From the NCBI GenBank assembly GCA_030867875.1, contig JAOWCC010000916.1, positions 1,744,001 to 1,808,000 on the forward strand: DNA of 64,000 bases, given 5' to 3'. Position 1 is the stretch's first letter; the number at the start of each line of letters is the position of its first letter. Below the pieces are notes generated by a model. The model made no database searches, was not told the origin of the DNA, and saw nothing but the letters and a program-made list of their open reading frames with translations. The position numbers and the translations under genes were made by a program. The stretch comes from Actinernus sp. WN-2022. Its lineage: Eukaryota > Cnidaria > Anthozoa > Actiniaria > Actinernidae. Below are positions 17,893 to 29,183 of the stretch, piece by piece.

Positions 17893-18396
17893 ATGAACGA
17901 AGGAACCACCATGCTAGGCCAGCTGTTGCTGTACAGCTGGTCGGCCTACATTGACGTCAAGCGGATGGTGGCATTCCAGTTGGAGAGAAAGCTCCTGTCA
18001 ACCGATCAAGTTGAATTTAGAAGAATGGAGGGTGTGGACCAAAACGAATGTACGAAATGTATGACGAGAACGACGGCTACAAAGCTCTATCTTTCCCAGG
18101 TGAACCCAAAATGTACCGCTTTCTTCCCATATCCAAAGAGAAATTGTCAATCACAAGACGAAATATGTGGTACGAAGCAAGACTCTCTTGCCAACATGAT
18201 GAAGAGTACAAGCGAAGATGCGAAGCTATCCAAAGTTTACACAAACCACTGTGTTAGGGCTACAGCAATTACTCTGTGGTCGAATGCTGGGGTACCCAAC
18301 AGGCATATCATGGCTATATTCCAGGATACAGAAATGAACCGTCTCTTGCTCATTACAACTCGCGCCCCTCCGTTTAACAGCTACCTACATTTGTAA
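17893..18396 (+). pseudogene. Crypton-like (DUF3504-type) tyrosine recombinase, C-terminal relic
   Basis: A frame of about 167 codons contains VNPKCTAFFPYPKRN, DSLANMMKSTSEDAKLSKVY and the recombinase signature TNHCVRATAITLWSNAGVPN, followed by RHIMAIFQ. The H-x2-R of NHCVRAT is the typical catalytic His/Arg box of tyrosine recombinases. The expected following His and the catalytic Tyr are not seen, because sequence after IFQDTEMN diverges. A second frame overlaps 18048-18257, suggesting an indel near 18130-18160. This is a degenerate copy with no upstream catalytic Arg found. Proteins of this kind in animals derive from Crypton transposons. Confidence 0.65.
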
Positions 18397-19450
18397 CTGC
18401 AGCAAAATATTGTCCCAAGCATTACCGGCAGAGTTGGCTGATAGTTCAGACCACAGAAGGTCCGATTAGCAATCCCAGTCCTCTGACTCAGTCGACTGCT
18501 CCAATCTTCACTAACTGCACCATCGCAAATGTGCAGATCGTGTTCAATTTCAGAAAGTCGTTCACTTTTCAACCAATGAACTCTTCCTCCTATTTTAGTT
18601 CAACAATCCAGAACAAATTAAGGAACTCTTGAAGAACTTCTTTCTCTTTAAATTTGAGCTTTATAAGTAGATATGATGTCCTCTTTCCTTGTCATTTCAA
18701 TAAACTTTTGATCAAGCAAAACTTCACTCAAACATTCGCGCTATCGCTAATTAGGCGGATTATTTTCGTATTGAGAATTCACATTTTCGTCAGAAATAAA
18801 CCACAGTTTTGCTCTAAAATTATCGTCATCAAGTTATAAAGTAAATGACAAACATCACAGCTGTGCATCCATCGAGTTTTGATGGGCGCACTTGAGAGGT
18901 TGCCTAGGCACTCAATAAGTTAGATTCGACTCTTATGCTTCTTTCATGCTTAACGTCCCGCGTGCATCCATAACTCGATGGACACATGCTGCATCTTTAC
19001 CATTTCTTCATTGGAATGGATTGGCTAAAAAGGTATATCGCTTTAGGGGTGCACCAATCGTTCAACTTGTATTAAAAAAGGGCCAAAATACAAATTCTAT
19101 ATCTTCGCAGGTATTCGGATTAGCCTTACCACTCACGAGTATCGGGTTTGAAACAAATGTCTTTTCTAAGGAGGAGGTTGTTACATGTATATTGCTTTGT
19201 ACTGTTTTCATTTATGCCTTACTTTTCGGAAGTAGAGCCAGGCGTTTGTGCAGAGGTGGTATGAAATGTGGTTTGGGAGATACAGCAGAAAACAGCAGTG
19301 GCGCACTGGAAAGTCAGCATTACGAAGCACAAGAAGATTTTGGTGGGCTCGTTCGAATTCGTAATGATCTACCTGATGATGACAGCCCGGATGACAACTC
19401 ACATCCAAGGTTTCCGATTTTCATTTTGTCGAGGGAAATATACTGCTTTC
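18397..19450. other. No supported gene
   Basis: A plus-strand open stretch at 18946-19467 lacks recognisable domains and has no consistent splice context. A short inverted match (CATCCATCGAG / CTCGATGGA) lies around 18868-18981. I annotate nothing further. Confidence 0.4.
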
Positions 19451-19833
19451 ATGGCTGCCGAAGATGAGCTACGGGCCTATGCATCTAAACCAATTACTCT
19501 TCTTAGTAAAGAGGAAGAGAACGAAATTGTTCTAACAGATGCAACATTTCACGGAGTGATGGTCAGTGAGGTGAGTACACTTGTCTTATTTTAAAGCCTC
19601 AACGTTCGGACTTTAGACAAAATATCATCACGGTCTCTTACAGTGCTTATATACCAAACAAATTCAGAGATCGAGTCCAGCTGCCAATGTATTATTTGCG
19701 CTTTGTTGATTAATTTCTTCTTCATAAATAGCTGAAACCTGCAGGTAAAGGGTGTTACTATCGTGGTGTATGCAATCACAACTACGAGGACGATGAAGTA
19801 GACTCCCTGTCATCCTCTGGCTCTGAAGATTAG
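19451..19833 (+). CDS. Small two-exon gene, unknown
   Basis: Exon 1 (19451-19570, 40 codons) begins MAAEDELRAYASKPITLLSK and ends at a GTGAGT donor. Exon 2 (19732-19833) follows a CATAAATAG acceptor in the same phase, encodes KGCYYRGVCNHNYEDDEVDS and ends in an acidic Ser tail (SLSSSGSED) at TAG. Together this gives 73 residues. Phase-0 splice sites and a protein-like composition support a real, or recently real, gene. There may be upstream exons, since the ATG is not in a strong context. Acidic Ser-rich C-termini are common in nuclear proteins. No family is recognised. Confidence 0.4.
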
Positions 19834-20434
19834 GTAGGCGCTAATGACAACAGCATGTAACTATATTTATTCGTTGAGATCTGATGTCAAAGAATTACTG
19901 AATGGCTTAACGTTTAATGTGGGGACTGAAAGAACAAAACAAAAAAACACTATTTCTTCGGGAAATCATTACAAATGTTACGTGACGGGGACCGAACGTG
20001 TTTGACATGAGTGGGCCTTAATCCGGCAGGTTGTGGATGGGGGTAGGGTGGGCGAGTGTGATAATATTCTATATAGTTATAACTGTAAAATCTTTATTTG
20101 CACTAAATATATGATTGTATTAGATGGAGTGGGGTTGTTTTCATTGTCACTTTCAGGTAGTAAATGGGGAGGGGGAGTGTGTGTTTCAAATAAAACCAGA
20201 TTGTATAAAAATAATTTGATAATATATAGCTTTTTTCCTCTCAATTATGGAGTCTTTGTTGAAAATTCCAAACACCCATTCTCCTTTCATTTTTTGGTAG
20301 GAATTTTGTGGTATTTATCCACCTATACCAGAAGATAAATAAAGTGATGGCATTGTATATATCTACGTTTTCTTCAGTATTCAAGGTCAGATGTTTAATG
20401 AAAATCTGTATAGAGTATATCGCTTTTTCAATTT

Positions 20435-20512
20435 GGGCTGTACGTCTAGTTGGGCTGTACGTCTAGTTGGGCTGTACGTCTAGTTGGGCTGTACGTCTAG
20501 TTGGGCTGTACG
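20435..20512. repeat. 17-bp tandem repeat, 4.6 copies
   Basis: GGGCTGTACGTCTAGTT repeats exactly at 20435, 20452, 20469, 20486 and (partial) 20503. The perfect identity of the copies indicates recent expansion. The surrounding 19834-21097 shows no gene I can support. Confidence 0.95.
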
Positions 20513-21097
20513 ATCATTAATAACAGGCGTGGTTACTAAGCCACCCAAACTTGAAATCGTCCGACGGATGTTTTCAAGTTGAGTACGTTTCCTATAGCGA
20601 TGAAGGAGTAGTAATCAATCCGTCGATATCACAGCAATCTCACATGTTAGTGCACACTAGATCATTATTTCAGAGTGTTAAGTCGTCCACCTTTCAAATT
20701 TATTAGAAATTTCGGTATTAAGATGTAGTTTTACAGCTGTATGGTCATTTGTTTCGATGGCATCAACAACGCCTTCGAGTTCTACTGGTTATGGTGGGCA
20801 AAGATTGAAATGTGGATGCAAATGAGTTTTTGAGAGCCAGAGAGAACGCCGTCCAACGTGGGATGAACGCCACAGTAAACTATAGTCTACAACGCGTGAA
20901 ATGAGTTTAAACACCTCTCTGTGTATGCCAATTCCACGGACAACATGTTCGTCCACCATTTGCTTTCTCTGGAGATGCGAAGAGCGTAAGTAAATCTATT
21001 GAGTACCTTCTTTGCTTGTGACTTGATGCTGTGCCTATCAGTATGGTGTGTGGTCTAGTTAAGACTGTTGTGTTGATTTTCTCATGGATCCCTTCAG

Positions 21098-21348
21098 GCT
21101 GGTTCGGAATGTTCCCCCCACAAACGTCCACGATTCGAGGTCGAAGAAAGCGAGTACGAAGTCGAAGGTGCGAAATGATAAATTTCCATGTATTTTTCTT
21201 TTTTATATCTTGTAATGAATCCCTTGTAACCAACTTCTCATCCTTATATTTTATTGTTACAGAACAACTGACTTCTACTCCTGCTAAGAGCAAACGATTG
21301 CCAAAAATATTCCTGGAAATCCAAGATTATCACCAATCCGAAAAGTGA
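21098..21348 (+). CDS. Last two exons of a small nuclear-type gene
   Basis: Exon 21098-21167 (after CCCTTCAG) encodes AGSECSPHKRPRFEVEESEY. It ends at a GTGCGA donor in phase 1. Exon 21263-21348 (after TGTTACAG) restores the frame (QLTSTPAKSKRLPKIFLEIQ) and ends in TGA. The KRPRFE and KSKRLPK clusters look like nuclear localisation signals. The intron is 95 bp, typical of the other introns in this region. Upstream exons were not identified. No family is recognised. Confidence 0.4.
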
Positions 21349-22027
21349 ATACGTACGCAATAAGGTTGCTATATTTTGATATACATAGCATATTTATAAA
21401 CATGTAGATGTAGTATACCCTTATCTGGGATCTGTAGTCTATAAAGCTTCTTTTATACAAAATACGATCAAAAAGAACGTAAATTCAAAAATTTTCGTAG
21501 CAACTTTATATTGATTGATCACTCAAAAATTATGGATTGGATGAAAACATTGTAAAATTCATGTGGGTGTCTTTTCAGTTAACATAGAACTTTAGAGGTT
21601 CTTGTATTGCATTTGTTATGTTTGTCTACAATTTGTAATCCATAAAGTTACCTACCTACCATATTGTACAAGAAAAGGTCTTCCTACTTAATGTGTAACA
21701 CCCTATTTACATTAAAGCAAAATGTTGCCAGATTCACATATTGTTTTGCGTACTACTGGGATAAGAGAACAACACGAATCCAGAATGTTTTGCTATAGTG
21801 TAAACGTGATGTTAGGTGTTTTACTTCTTCAAAGGAATTTGTTGAAAGACTGAATAAGGGAGGAATTTGCTCCAAAAGGAAGTCACTGTTCCTCAAGAAA
21901 AGAATTTTGGGAAGACAGACCCTTATTAGAGAGCAAAATCTGATAAACTTTATATTTACAAGCACTTGCTTTAATTACCTGATCAATCATTTTTTATAAT
22001 ATTTATCTACTACACTCTTCTCATTCA

Positions 22028-22480
22028 AATCACAAAAAAGTTCCAAACCACTGGTATCACGCATTTTTTTTTTTCGGATAAGGATATTTCTTTCACGTTT
22101 TTACCGTGAACCCTGTTACCGTCAAACAACATTTCCGTTCTTGAAAACAAAAAGATACCACATTTTGCATAGGTATCTAAAACCATGGCCTTGCTTACCA
22201 ACCAGATCTCAGGGAGTTCATTGGCGTCACCACTAATTAAATTGAACGTCGGTAACTGGGCCTTTTGAGGTATAATCACAAACAATATTCCAAAACACTC
22301 ATATCACACACCTTCATTTATTTTTCGGATAATTGTGTTTCTCTTATTCTTTTCCCGTGATCCCTGTAAAGAAATTTCATGCTCAGGGAGTTCATTGGTA
22401 TCATCGCTAATTAAATCGAGCGTCGGTAGCTGGGCCTTTTGAAGAATAATGACAAACAACTTTTCAAAACACTGGTGTTA
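22028..22480. repeat. Imperfect tandem blocks upstream of the RING gene
   Basis: Three related blocks begin at 22028, 22274 and 22448 with AATNACAAA..CCAAA-type sequence. The first two also share TCAGGGAGTTCATTGG and CTAATTAAAT..CGTCGGTA..CTGGGCCTTTTGA. Block 2 carries an internal deletion. The array ends about 130 bp before the RING gene start and may contain its upstream control region. Confidence 0.65.
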
Positions 22481-22613
22481 GAAATAGTTTTTTCGTCCAA
22501 AGATATTCGTTTCTATGGGCAACTCGAAAATGACACGTACTTCAATAATCACCAATCATGCAAATTATGGTATAAAACGTTGAAAGTTATATACTAGAAC
22601 TTACATAACAACG

Positions 22614-23251
22614 ATGGCTCAAGCACAACAGGCCTTCACCGTCCCTAGTAAGTAAGATGTTAAAGTTAGAAGATCAACAATTTCTTTTAACAATGTTGAA
22701 TCACATCCTTTTCTTCTTCTTCTTTTCTTCGTAGAGTGCCAAAAGTGCCTAAAAGCAATGGTGGATGCAAAAGAAGTATTCCTTCACATTCCTTCATGTG
22801 GTCACATAGTCCACATGAAGGAATGTGCAGACCTCCTCATGGAGGCGTCTATATTCCCAGTAGCCCACTGCAAGTAAGTCGTTGTACGCTTTTCTTTTTT
22901 TTTTCGTCAGTAAAATAGCAGTAAGTACTCCGTTACGACTGTTTTATCATGTTGAAGATTTCGTCGTGCAAATACATGTAGTTTAACATACCCTTTCGTC
23001 GCTGTAATTCCTTTGCGTATAGACTTTAGATTTCCTACTACTGTTTTTATCATGTTTTCCTTTTCTGGTTTATCCTGCTAAGGATTCATTTTGCGCGTAT
23101 GTAACGTCAAAGAACCTCACCCGAATTATGTCTTATCTTCCACAGAATCGAAGTAATTGGGAAGGCAGTTGCCTTCCGAGGTGGCGTCCCACCTCGGGAG
23201 AAGCTACATAAAGTACTCCGTGGCCCCATTGGCCATATTCACCAGTACTAG
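22614..23251 (+). CDS. Three-exon gene for a small IAP-like RING protein
   Basis: Exons 22614-22647, 22735-22873 and 23146-23251 join in consistent phases (GTAAGT donors, TTCGTAG and TTCCACAG acceptors) into 92 codons. Exon 2 encodes a RING core: KCQKCLKAMVDAKEVFLHIP, then SCGHIVHMKECADLL, and a last Cys at the exon end. The spacing CGH-x2-H-x3-CA..L resembles RING domains at the C-terminus of inhibitor-of-apoptosis proteins, which act as E3 ubiquitin ligases. The final C-P-x-C pair is reduced to one Cys (VAHC), so zinc binding or ligase activity may be impaired. No BIR domain is present. A TATAAAAC box lies at 22571-22578, 36-43 bp before the ATG. The gene sits in a cluster with TRAF-like and SWIM/YqaJ genes. 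Confidence 0.7.
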
Positions 23252-24819
23252 GTAAAAAAAACTAATTCATAATGTTAACCCAAGCACAATATGATTTCGT
23301 GCATCAAGTTTATCCAATGTACGGAAAATTATCTTCGCTGATATGCATTCTGCTCATGAAGGTTTTTTTTTTATTCGTTCATTTACACTCCGCACTTGAA
23401 GGATATCATTATTCAATACGTATTCCCGCGCTTTATACATCTCAAAAAGTACAACACACAACATTCTACCAATGGTATACTAATATTCGTTTTTTTTCCT
23501 CTTCTCTTTTCAGATCGACCATCCGTGTAATCATCATTGTATAAACCATCGTGTAAATAAAACTCGTTAACGTTTAAAGAAAAAAGTTTGAGCGTTGTTC
23601 ATTTCGTAGAACTAAGTTAACGTCAGACCCACTTACCACCGGATATCGTATTCAACTTATTTCGTAACTTATTTGGCCCTAAACATGTTTATCACCAGAA
23701 AACTGTACAAGCGAAAATAATAGCCAATTGAGTCTAGTTTTCTTCGTAAAACGGAAAGTTACTGAACAGGGTCACATTGAATTTGAAATCCCGCTTTATT
23801 GAACAACACACACAAAAGCTCTGGTTCTTTTGTTAACCATATTGTACAAGATAATTAACTAGGAACGTATGCGTTCTGCGTTTCAACCAAATTGATCATT
23901 TACTTTAAAAACGTATCCCCTGGTTAATGAATAACTGCGGTAAGAACCGGGTAGCATTTACAACTTATGTCGTACTTCATTCGACCCTAAACATGTTTAC
24001 CACCAGAAAAGTGTACTATACAACGTAGGTACAGCAGAAAAGTGTACTATTCCACGTAGGTATAGTAGTTACGAACCATGGTATTTCCTGGTTCATTCAA
24101 AAGAGCCACATGGGTCATTGAGTTTCATTGGCTAGATGAGATTTACACTGAGCTTTAACGAGGTGTGAACTTTTACAAATCTTTAGACGCTAAACTGTTT
24201 GCCCTTCATTTTCTTGAGCTTTCTCTAACTTTAGAGTTAGGGTTGAAAACTCGTCAGATCTTGATGAAACTTGAACGAACCAAAGTGCGTGAGCGTTTGA
24301 AAAAGTAAAATATCAAAAATCGTTTACGCACTGACGTGACAGGCTATCATGTGCTGACTGAATTGTTCATAATGCACTTTTTTGCATTAATATAGCCTGA
24401 AATTGATATTTGTTCGAAACAGTCAGAATTCCGCACACATTTTTTATCTAGTCGTTACATGGTGATTGACGGTAGTGCAGTCTTGTAGGCTTATCAGCAC
24501 ATTGCATGAAGGTAACCACGACTAACTTGAATACTGCTTACCTGTTGCGTAAGCGTTGTCCAGTAATAAATGTGTTTATTTTTGTATTCATTTAATCGTA
24601 GAAATATAACAACGGTAACACATAACTGCTCTCGAAACCATTCCCAAATTTATAACGATATTACAAAGTTTTGTTTTCAATAAAGTACGTGTTAGAAATG
24701 AGTAAGATCATTTCTTAAAGCTAACTTGTCCCGCAAAAAATGGAAAATTAATACTCGATGATGAAACAGCTCTATCTGTTACTTACTTTTGTAAAGTGTG
24801 GTAAGTAAGCATACTGTAC
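23252..24819. other. Intergenic with short duplicated blocks
   Basis: CCTAAACATGTTTA(T/C)CACCAGAAAA..TGTAC occurs at 23678 and 23990, and AGAAAAGTGTACTAT(A/T)C(A/C)ACGTAGGTA is repeated within 24006-24065. No gene is seen. Confidence 0.5.
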
Positions 24820-26215
24820 TTGAAACTGAATCTACAGCGAAATCGAACAGAATTGGAAGTTACTAATAATACCATGACATACATCCCAAGTGATCAGATC
24901 ATGATGGATTCAGTTGTCCTCAAATGCGGACATTGTAGGCTGTGCATAGAGGAAATCAGGAAAAGTATAAATAAGCACTACCCGGTGTGTCGCGAAGGTA
25001 ATTTACGGGACATATGCACTACCAATTATGCCCTGAAAAAGCTGATCGCGATGCTTAGTGCCCAATGTAGACTCTGCAAGGTTTCGAGCGAATTAGGGAA
25101 TTTAATATACCACCAGTGCCCCGAGGAAGAGATTTCTTGCTCGCTTGACGGCTGTAGCGTTACCATGAAGAGGAAAGAAAAAGAAGAACAGGAGAAATCG
25201 TGTGTGCAGCGGAAGTTAGCGTGCAACAGCTGTGGTTTCAGTGTCGCCATGGCAAGTATGGATTCACACCTAACGAGCACTATCCGCATGGCTCCGTGGC
25301 ATGTCCATTAAAATGTGACTTAACCCCGAATAGGTCAGCATAATTTCCAGTGTTTAATATAGCGTTGTCCAGTTTACAATCCCACTTTCTATGTTCTTTC
25401 GCTACGCTTAGCCAAATAGAAAGTATTTCTATTTTCTACATATGATAACAACGTTTGGAGGGAGCCGCACAGCTGACAGCATCGTTTAGTACAAGTTATT
25501 GCACTTGTATACGTACTCAAAAACAGTTATTTACAGTTACTGTTACGCACTATTAACTCAAACTATAAGAAAGCGAGCTACTGTGGAGTCGTAAACTACA
25601 CCTGCTCCAAACGCCCTCTTCCTGTAACAAATGCTAATGCAACAGTAGATTTTGTACGGTTTTATGAAGTACGGTATTTCGGCTAGCCACATGTCACACT
25701 AGCCTTCTTCACGGGTACAATGTGAAACATTTACATTGGCGCGTGTTTATAGAAGTTACGAAATAGCAACATAGATAAAAAGATAACGTAATGGCTGGCA
25801 ACACAAAATAGCGCTCCAAAATAGCTTCTCTGATATATCAGTTTTTCGATAGCAATTAGTTGCATGCTGGCAGTGTAGTTAGGTAGAGAAAATGTTATGC
25901 AGCTGTCGTGGGCTTAGCTCTAGTTCCTGTGCCCGGATAAGTGCCGCCTACAAGTGTACGTTTTCAGTTCCCGACATATTAGTTATTCAAGTGGTATTTT
26001 TCCTCTCTTCTAAATAGGTAGACAACTTAGTATGCAGCAAAGATGAAACAGCAAGTTTCATGTGGTCAATTGAGAACTTCAAAAGGGCTATTTGTTCAGC
26101 GAAGGAGGCAAAGGACATCCCTGAACCATTGACAAGCCCGTATTGTTTTGCCCATGCGCTGAAATGTAGGCTCATTTTATTTACTGCGCCCAAATGCTGC
26201 TTGTATTTACAGCTG
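24820..26215 (+). pseudogene. TRAF-like protein pieces: RING end, TRAF zinc fingers, MATH domain
   Basis: The first open part (24820-25311) has a partial RING (VVLKCGHCRLCIEEIRKSI..YPVCRE). It is followed by two TRAF-type zinc-finger units (QCRLCKVSSELGNLIYHQC, ISCSLDGCSVTM...C..CGFSV). The frame breaks near 25275-25290, where a neighbouring frame continues TEHYPHGSVACPLKCDLTPN-like sequence. At about 26020-26215, after a TTCTAAATAG acceptor-like site, ETASFMWSIENFKRAI and LTSPYCFAHALKCRLILF match the start of a MATH (TRAF-C) domain, which then breaks off. TRAF proteins are adaptors and E3 ligases in TNF-receptor and innate signalling. The first Cys pair of the RING and most of MATH are missing, so this copy is probably dead. 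Confidence 0.6.
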
Positions 26216-26350
26216 GTGAATACTGTATTTCTGGTGAGAGTTGGTGCGAGGTAAGGAGCAATAGAGTACCAAAGTCATGACGTCACGTTGTCATGACATC
26301 AACATTTACTGTTCTAAACAAAGCCACGTTCGTTACCAGAACTCACAACA

Positions 26351-27893
26351 ATGTCTTCGCTTTCAATTGCATCGCTGATTTCTTTCTTCTCGGAAGAACA
26401 GAAATCAATCAAGAGAGGAGAGAACCACTTCAAGTCAGAACACATAGTCTTTTGTTTATCATCAGGGTGTTTTGCCAGCATGAATAAGAAGGTCTACAAA
26501 GTCACGGTGAATCTAAGCGGCGGCTATGTTTCCTTCGACAAACTTTGTGCTAAAACTTTAGCTGTTGTTTAGTCTATATACATGTAGTAGGTTTTGACGT
26601 CAACTTGCACTTTTCTTGTAAACACATCTCGTAGCTAGGTAGAAGTGCGCGAATTTCGTATGCTTCTAGAGTTCGATGATGAGGACGAAAAAATTATAAG
26701 AGAGCTACGTCTAGCTTCGATGGCTTCAATTATCGATATGCCAGTAACAATTCTCAATCTGCATCGTTTCGTACTACAGTACATCTCACTTACGTTTTTC
26801 TTATTTATTTTTCTTACCTTCTTTAGATGTATCTAGATGAAAAGAATGACATTAAATCTACGGAGTGTGAATGTCCTCGAGGAGAATTCAAATGCAGTCA
26901 CGCGGCTGCACTATTCATACATGGGATATATAACCTCAGTCGCACTGACATTGAGAACCAGTGGAAAAAAAAGAAGGCAATTTCTTCAATCAAGGGAGCA
27001 ACTGAGATGTTTCCTTCACCTAAGAATTACTGTCCTTTGTCGAGGCAGCCTAAGCAAGACGATCGTGCGGCTCTGTACGAAGACTTGTGTAGTTATGGAA
27101 AATTCACTGGCCTTTGCTGGATCATGAACAGCCCGGAACCCGCACCACTCACCATCCCAATCACAACAGTAGGAGAGATTATTTATTCAGAGGAGTTTCT
27201 TGTGGCAGTTGGATTGGAGAGGCAGCTTGAGATCCTGATTGACAAGATAAAGGTCCAGGAAGCTGCCATCAGACATATCAGTGTGCTCACCTCAGGTCAG
27301 CGAGACAACCCTTCCTGGCACCTGGTTAGAAGAGGACGGTTAACTGCCAGTAACTTTGTGGCTGTGTCATGAAGGCTAAGAGGGTGACCCCTTCCTTGAT
27401 TAAGCGTCTTCTTGGAGATTATGATCTCTCGAGAGTAAAAGCAGTCGCCTGGGGTGCCACCAATGAGAGCGAGGGTGTGAAGGCTTTCACAAGGTTGACT
27501 GGGTTGACTGCCACAGATACAGGTGTATGGCTTCATCCTTCTGGAATTCTTGGTGCCTCCCCAGATGGCCTTGTTGGCAGTGATGGACTACTTGAGGTCA
27601 AATGTCCCTACTCAGAAGGGAACTCGACAATGGATGAAGCCATCAAAAACAGCACATTCTGCCTAGAGAAATGCGAAAATGGTTCATTTCTCTTAAAAAG
27701 AGAACATGTTTACTGGCACCAAGTTCAGGGACAGCTACATCTCACAGGCAGAAAGATGGGCTACTTTGTTGTGTGGACCACAAAGGAAGCTGTGTGTATA
27801 GGAATCGAAAGGGATGAGTCATGGGGGGCTAATTTGGATACACTGCAGGATTTTTATCTTCACCATATCTTCCCCAAGATTGTAAAATTATAG
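26351..27893 (+). pseudogene. SWIM zinc finger plus YqaJ-type nuclease protein, one frameshift
   Basis: A first exon from the ATG at 26351 encodes SLISFFSEEQKSIKRGENHF. A small piece at about 26645-26710 is probably exonic. The main exon begins at 26827 after TTCTTTAG. It carries a SWIM zinc finger (ECECPRGEFKCSHAAALF, C-x-C..C-x-H) and a helical middle. After a frame change at about 27355-27365 it carries a YqaJ/RecB-like nuclease: NESEGVKAF (Glu), GASPDGLVG (Asp), LEVKCPYS (Glu-x-Lys) and HQVQGQLHLTG (Gln). These are the expected catalytic positions of this exonuclease family, known from phage recombination systems and from many cnidarian repetitive proteins. Except for the frameshift the nuclease domain is complete, so inactivation looks recent. 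Confidence 0.75.
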
Positions 27894-28257
27894 GCCATGA
27901 TATTATTTTGGGTGAGGCCAAAGGGGGTATTGTTTTGTTTTTATTTACGCGATGCAGCCAAGATTTCATGTAACACATTATTTTGTTTTCAAATACAGCT
28001 GTGTATTTCTTTAATTAAACTGCCAATTTCTGTAAGTATTATTTTATTATTTTTCTGTAAGTATTATTTAAAAAAAAACATGACTAATTAATGAAGCAAA
28101 CACAATGGAAATCATGACAGTGGAGAGTGGTTGTATATCAGATACAGAATCGTCCTGATTTGCATAAACTTTAAGCTTGATTTTCTCGGAGAAAATAAGT
28201 TGTATCTTAAAAATTATAGCAAAACATGAAGCTGTACATGTATACATTTTTAAGTTC

Positions 28258-28304
28258 GATATAATATTCGCGCCCGATTTGTATGGGTTATACAATGGCG
28301 AGCC
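28258..28304. repeat. Terminal-repeat-like sequence matching the 16.1-kb palindrome
   Basis: GATTTGTATGGGTTATACAA followed by TGGCGAGCC (28276-28304). Read on the minus strand it starts GGCTCGCCATTGT and matches the right arm of the palindrome starting at 16127. The two are inverted relative to each other and 12.2 kb apart. Confidence 0.7.
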
Positions 28305-28771
28305 GCATATTGTATCTATTACAAAATAAGTCAACAACATATCTGATGTAGATACACACTATATTTTACTAAAAGCACTATACTCAGTATCTAACAACTT
28401 CCACTAATGTGATGATATAAGCTCCAGGCATTATCTTATAAACGACAACATATTTAATAAACCATTTGTTTTTTTGTCAAAATAATTTGCATTCATGATG
28501 ACTGAAATTTATGATTCCTACAAATATCAGCAACCGTTCATATTTTTATGGGGGAGGGGGGCAGTGGGACTTGGAAGACAACAATAATAAAAAACCTGAA
28601 CCCCCTTTTTGTAGTTGTAAAAAAATGTGCCCCCCCCTTTACTTAACAAAAATAACCCTGGATTTTCTTAAAATTATATCTTTCTTATATTTCTTCTGTA
28701 TCTTTTTGTGACCCTTTAGACCCTGTTTTCATGACTCCCTCTCCCTCTCCCTCCCCCGATAAAAAAATCAA
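28305..28771. other. No gene recognised
   Basis: AT-rich, with C-rich and T-rich runs at about 28600-28760. Confidence 0.4.
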
Positions 28772-28990
28772 CCTCCTTAAAGTCACTGAAAGTCAACATT
28801 TAATTACTTTACATACCTCCCTAAAGTTACTGAAAGTTAACATTTAATTACTTTACATACCTCCTTAAAGTTACTGAAAGCCAACATTTAATTACTTTAC
28901 ATACCTCCTTAAAGTTACTGAAAGTCGACATTTAATTACTTTACATTCCTCCTTAAAGTCACTGAAAGTTAACCTTTATGAACATTTAAG
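28772..28990. repeat. 44-bp tandem repeat, nearly five copies
   Basis: CCTCCTTAAAGTTACTGAAA and the following 24 bases (..CAACATTTAATTACTTTACATA) repeat from 28772 with a 44-bp period and a few substitutions. Single-copy derivatives with CTTTAAG/TTAAAG motifs continue to about 29140. Confidence 0.9.
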
Positions 28991-29183
28991 TGTTCCTTAA
29001 ACACAGCATTTTGTTGCCTTTAAGAACGCATGTAAAGGTCATAAAATATGAACTTTAAGGATTCTTAAAGTTACAGTAAAGGACACGAAATCTCACATTT
29101 CAGTCGACTTTCGGTACCTTTCAAACTACCTTAAATATACATTTTCGCCTTGTGTCTTTTGTTAGGTATACCTTGTTAGATTT

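Noticed and set aside
18946..19467. 173-codon plus-strand frame
   Set aside because: Composition is not protein-like over its length and it overlaps the better supported exon at 19451-19570 in a different frame.
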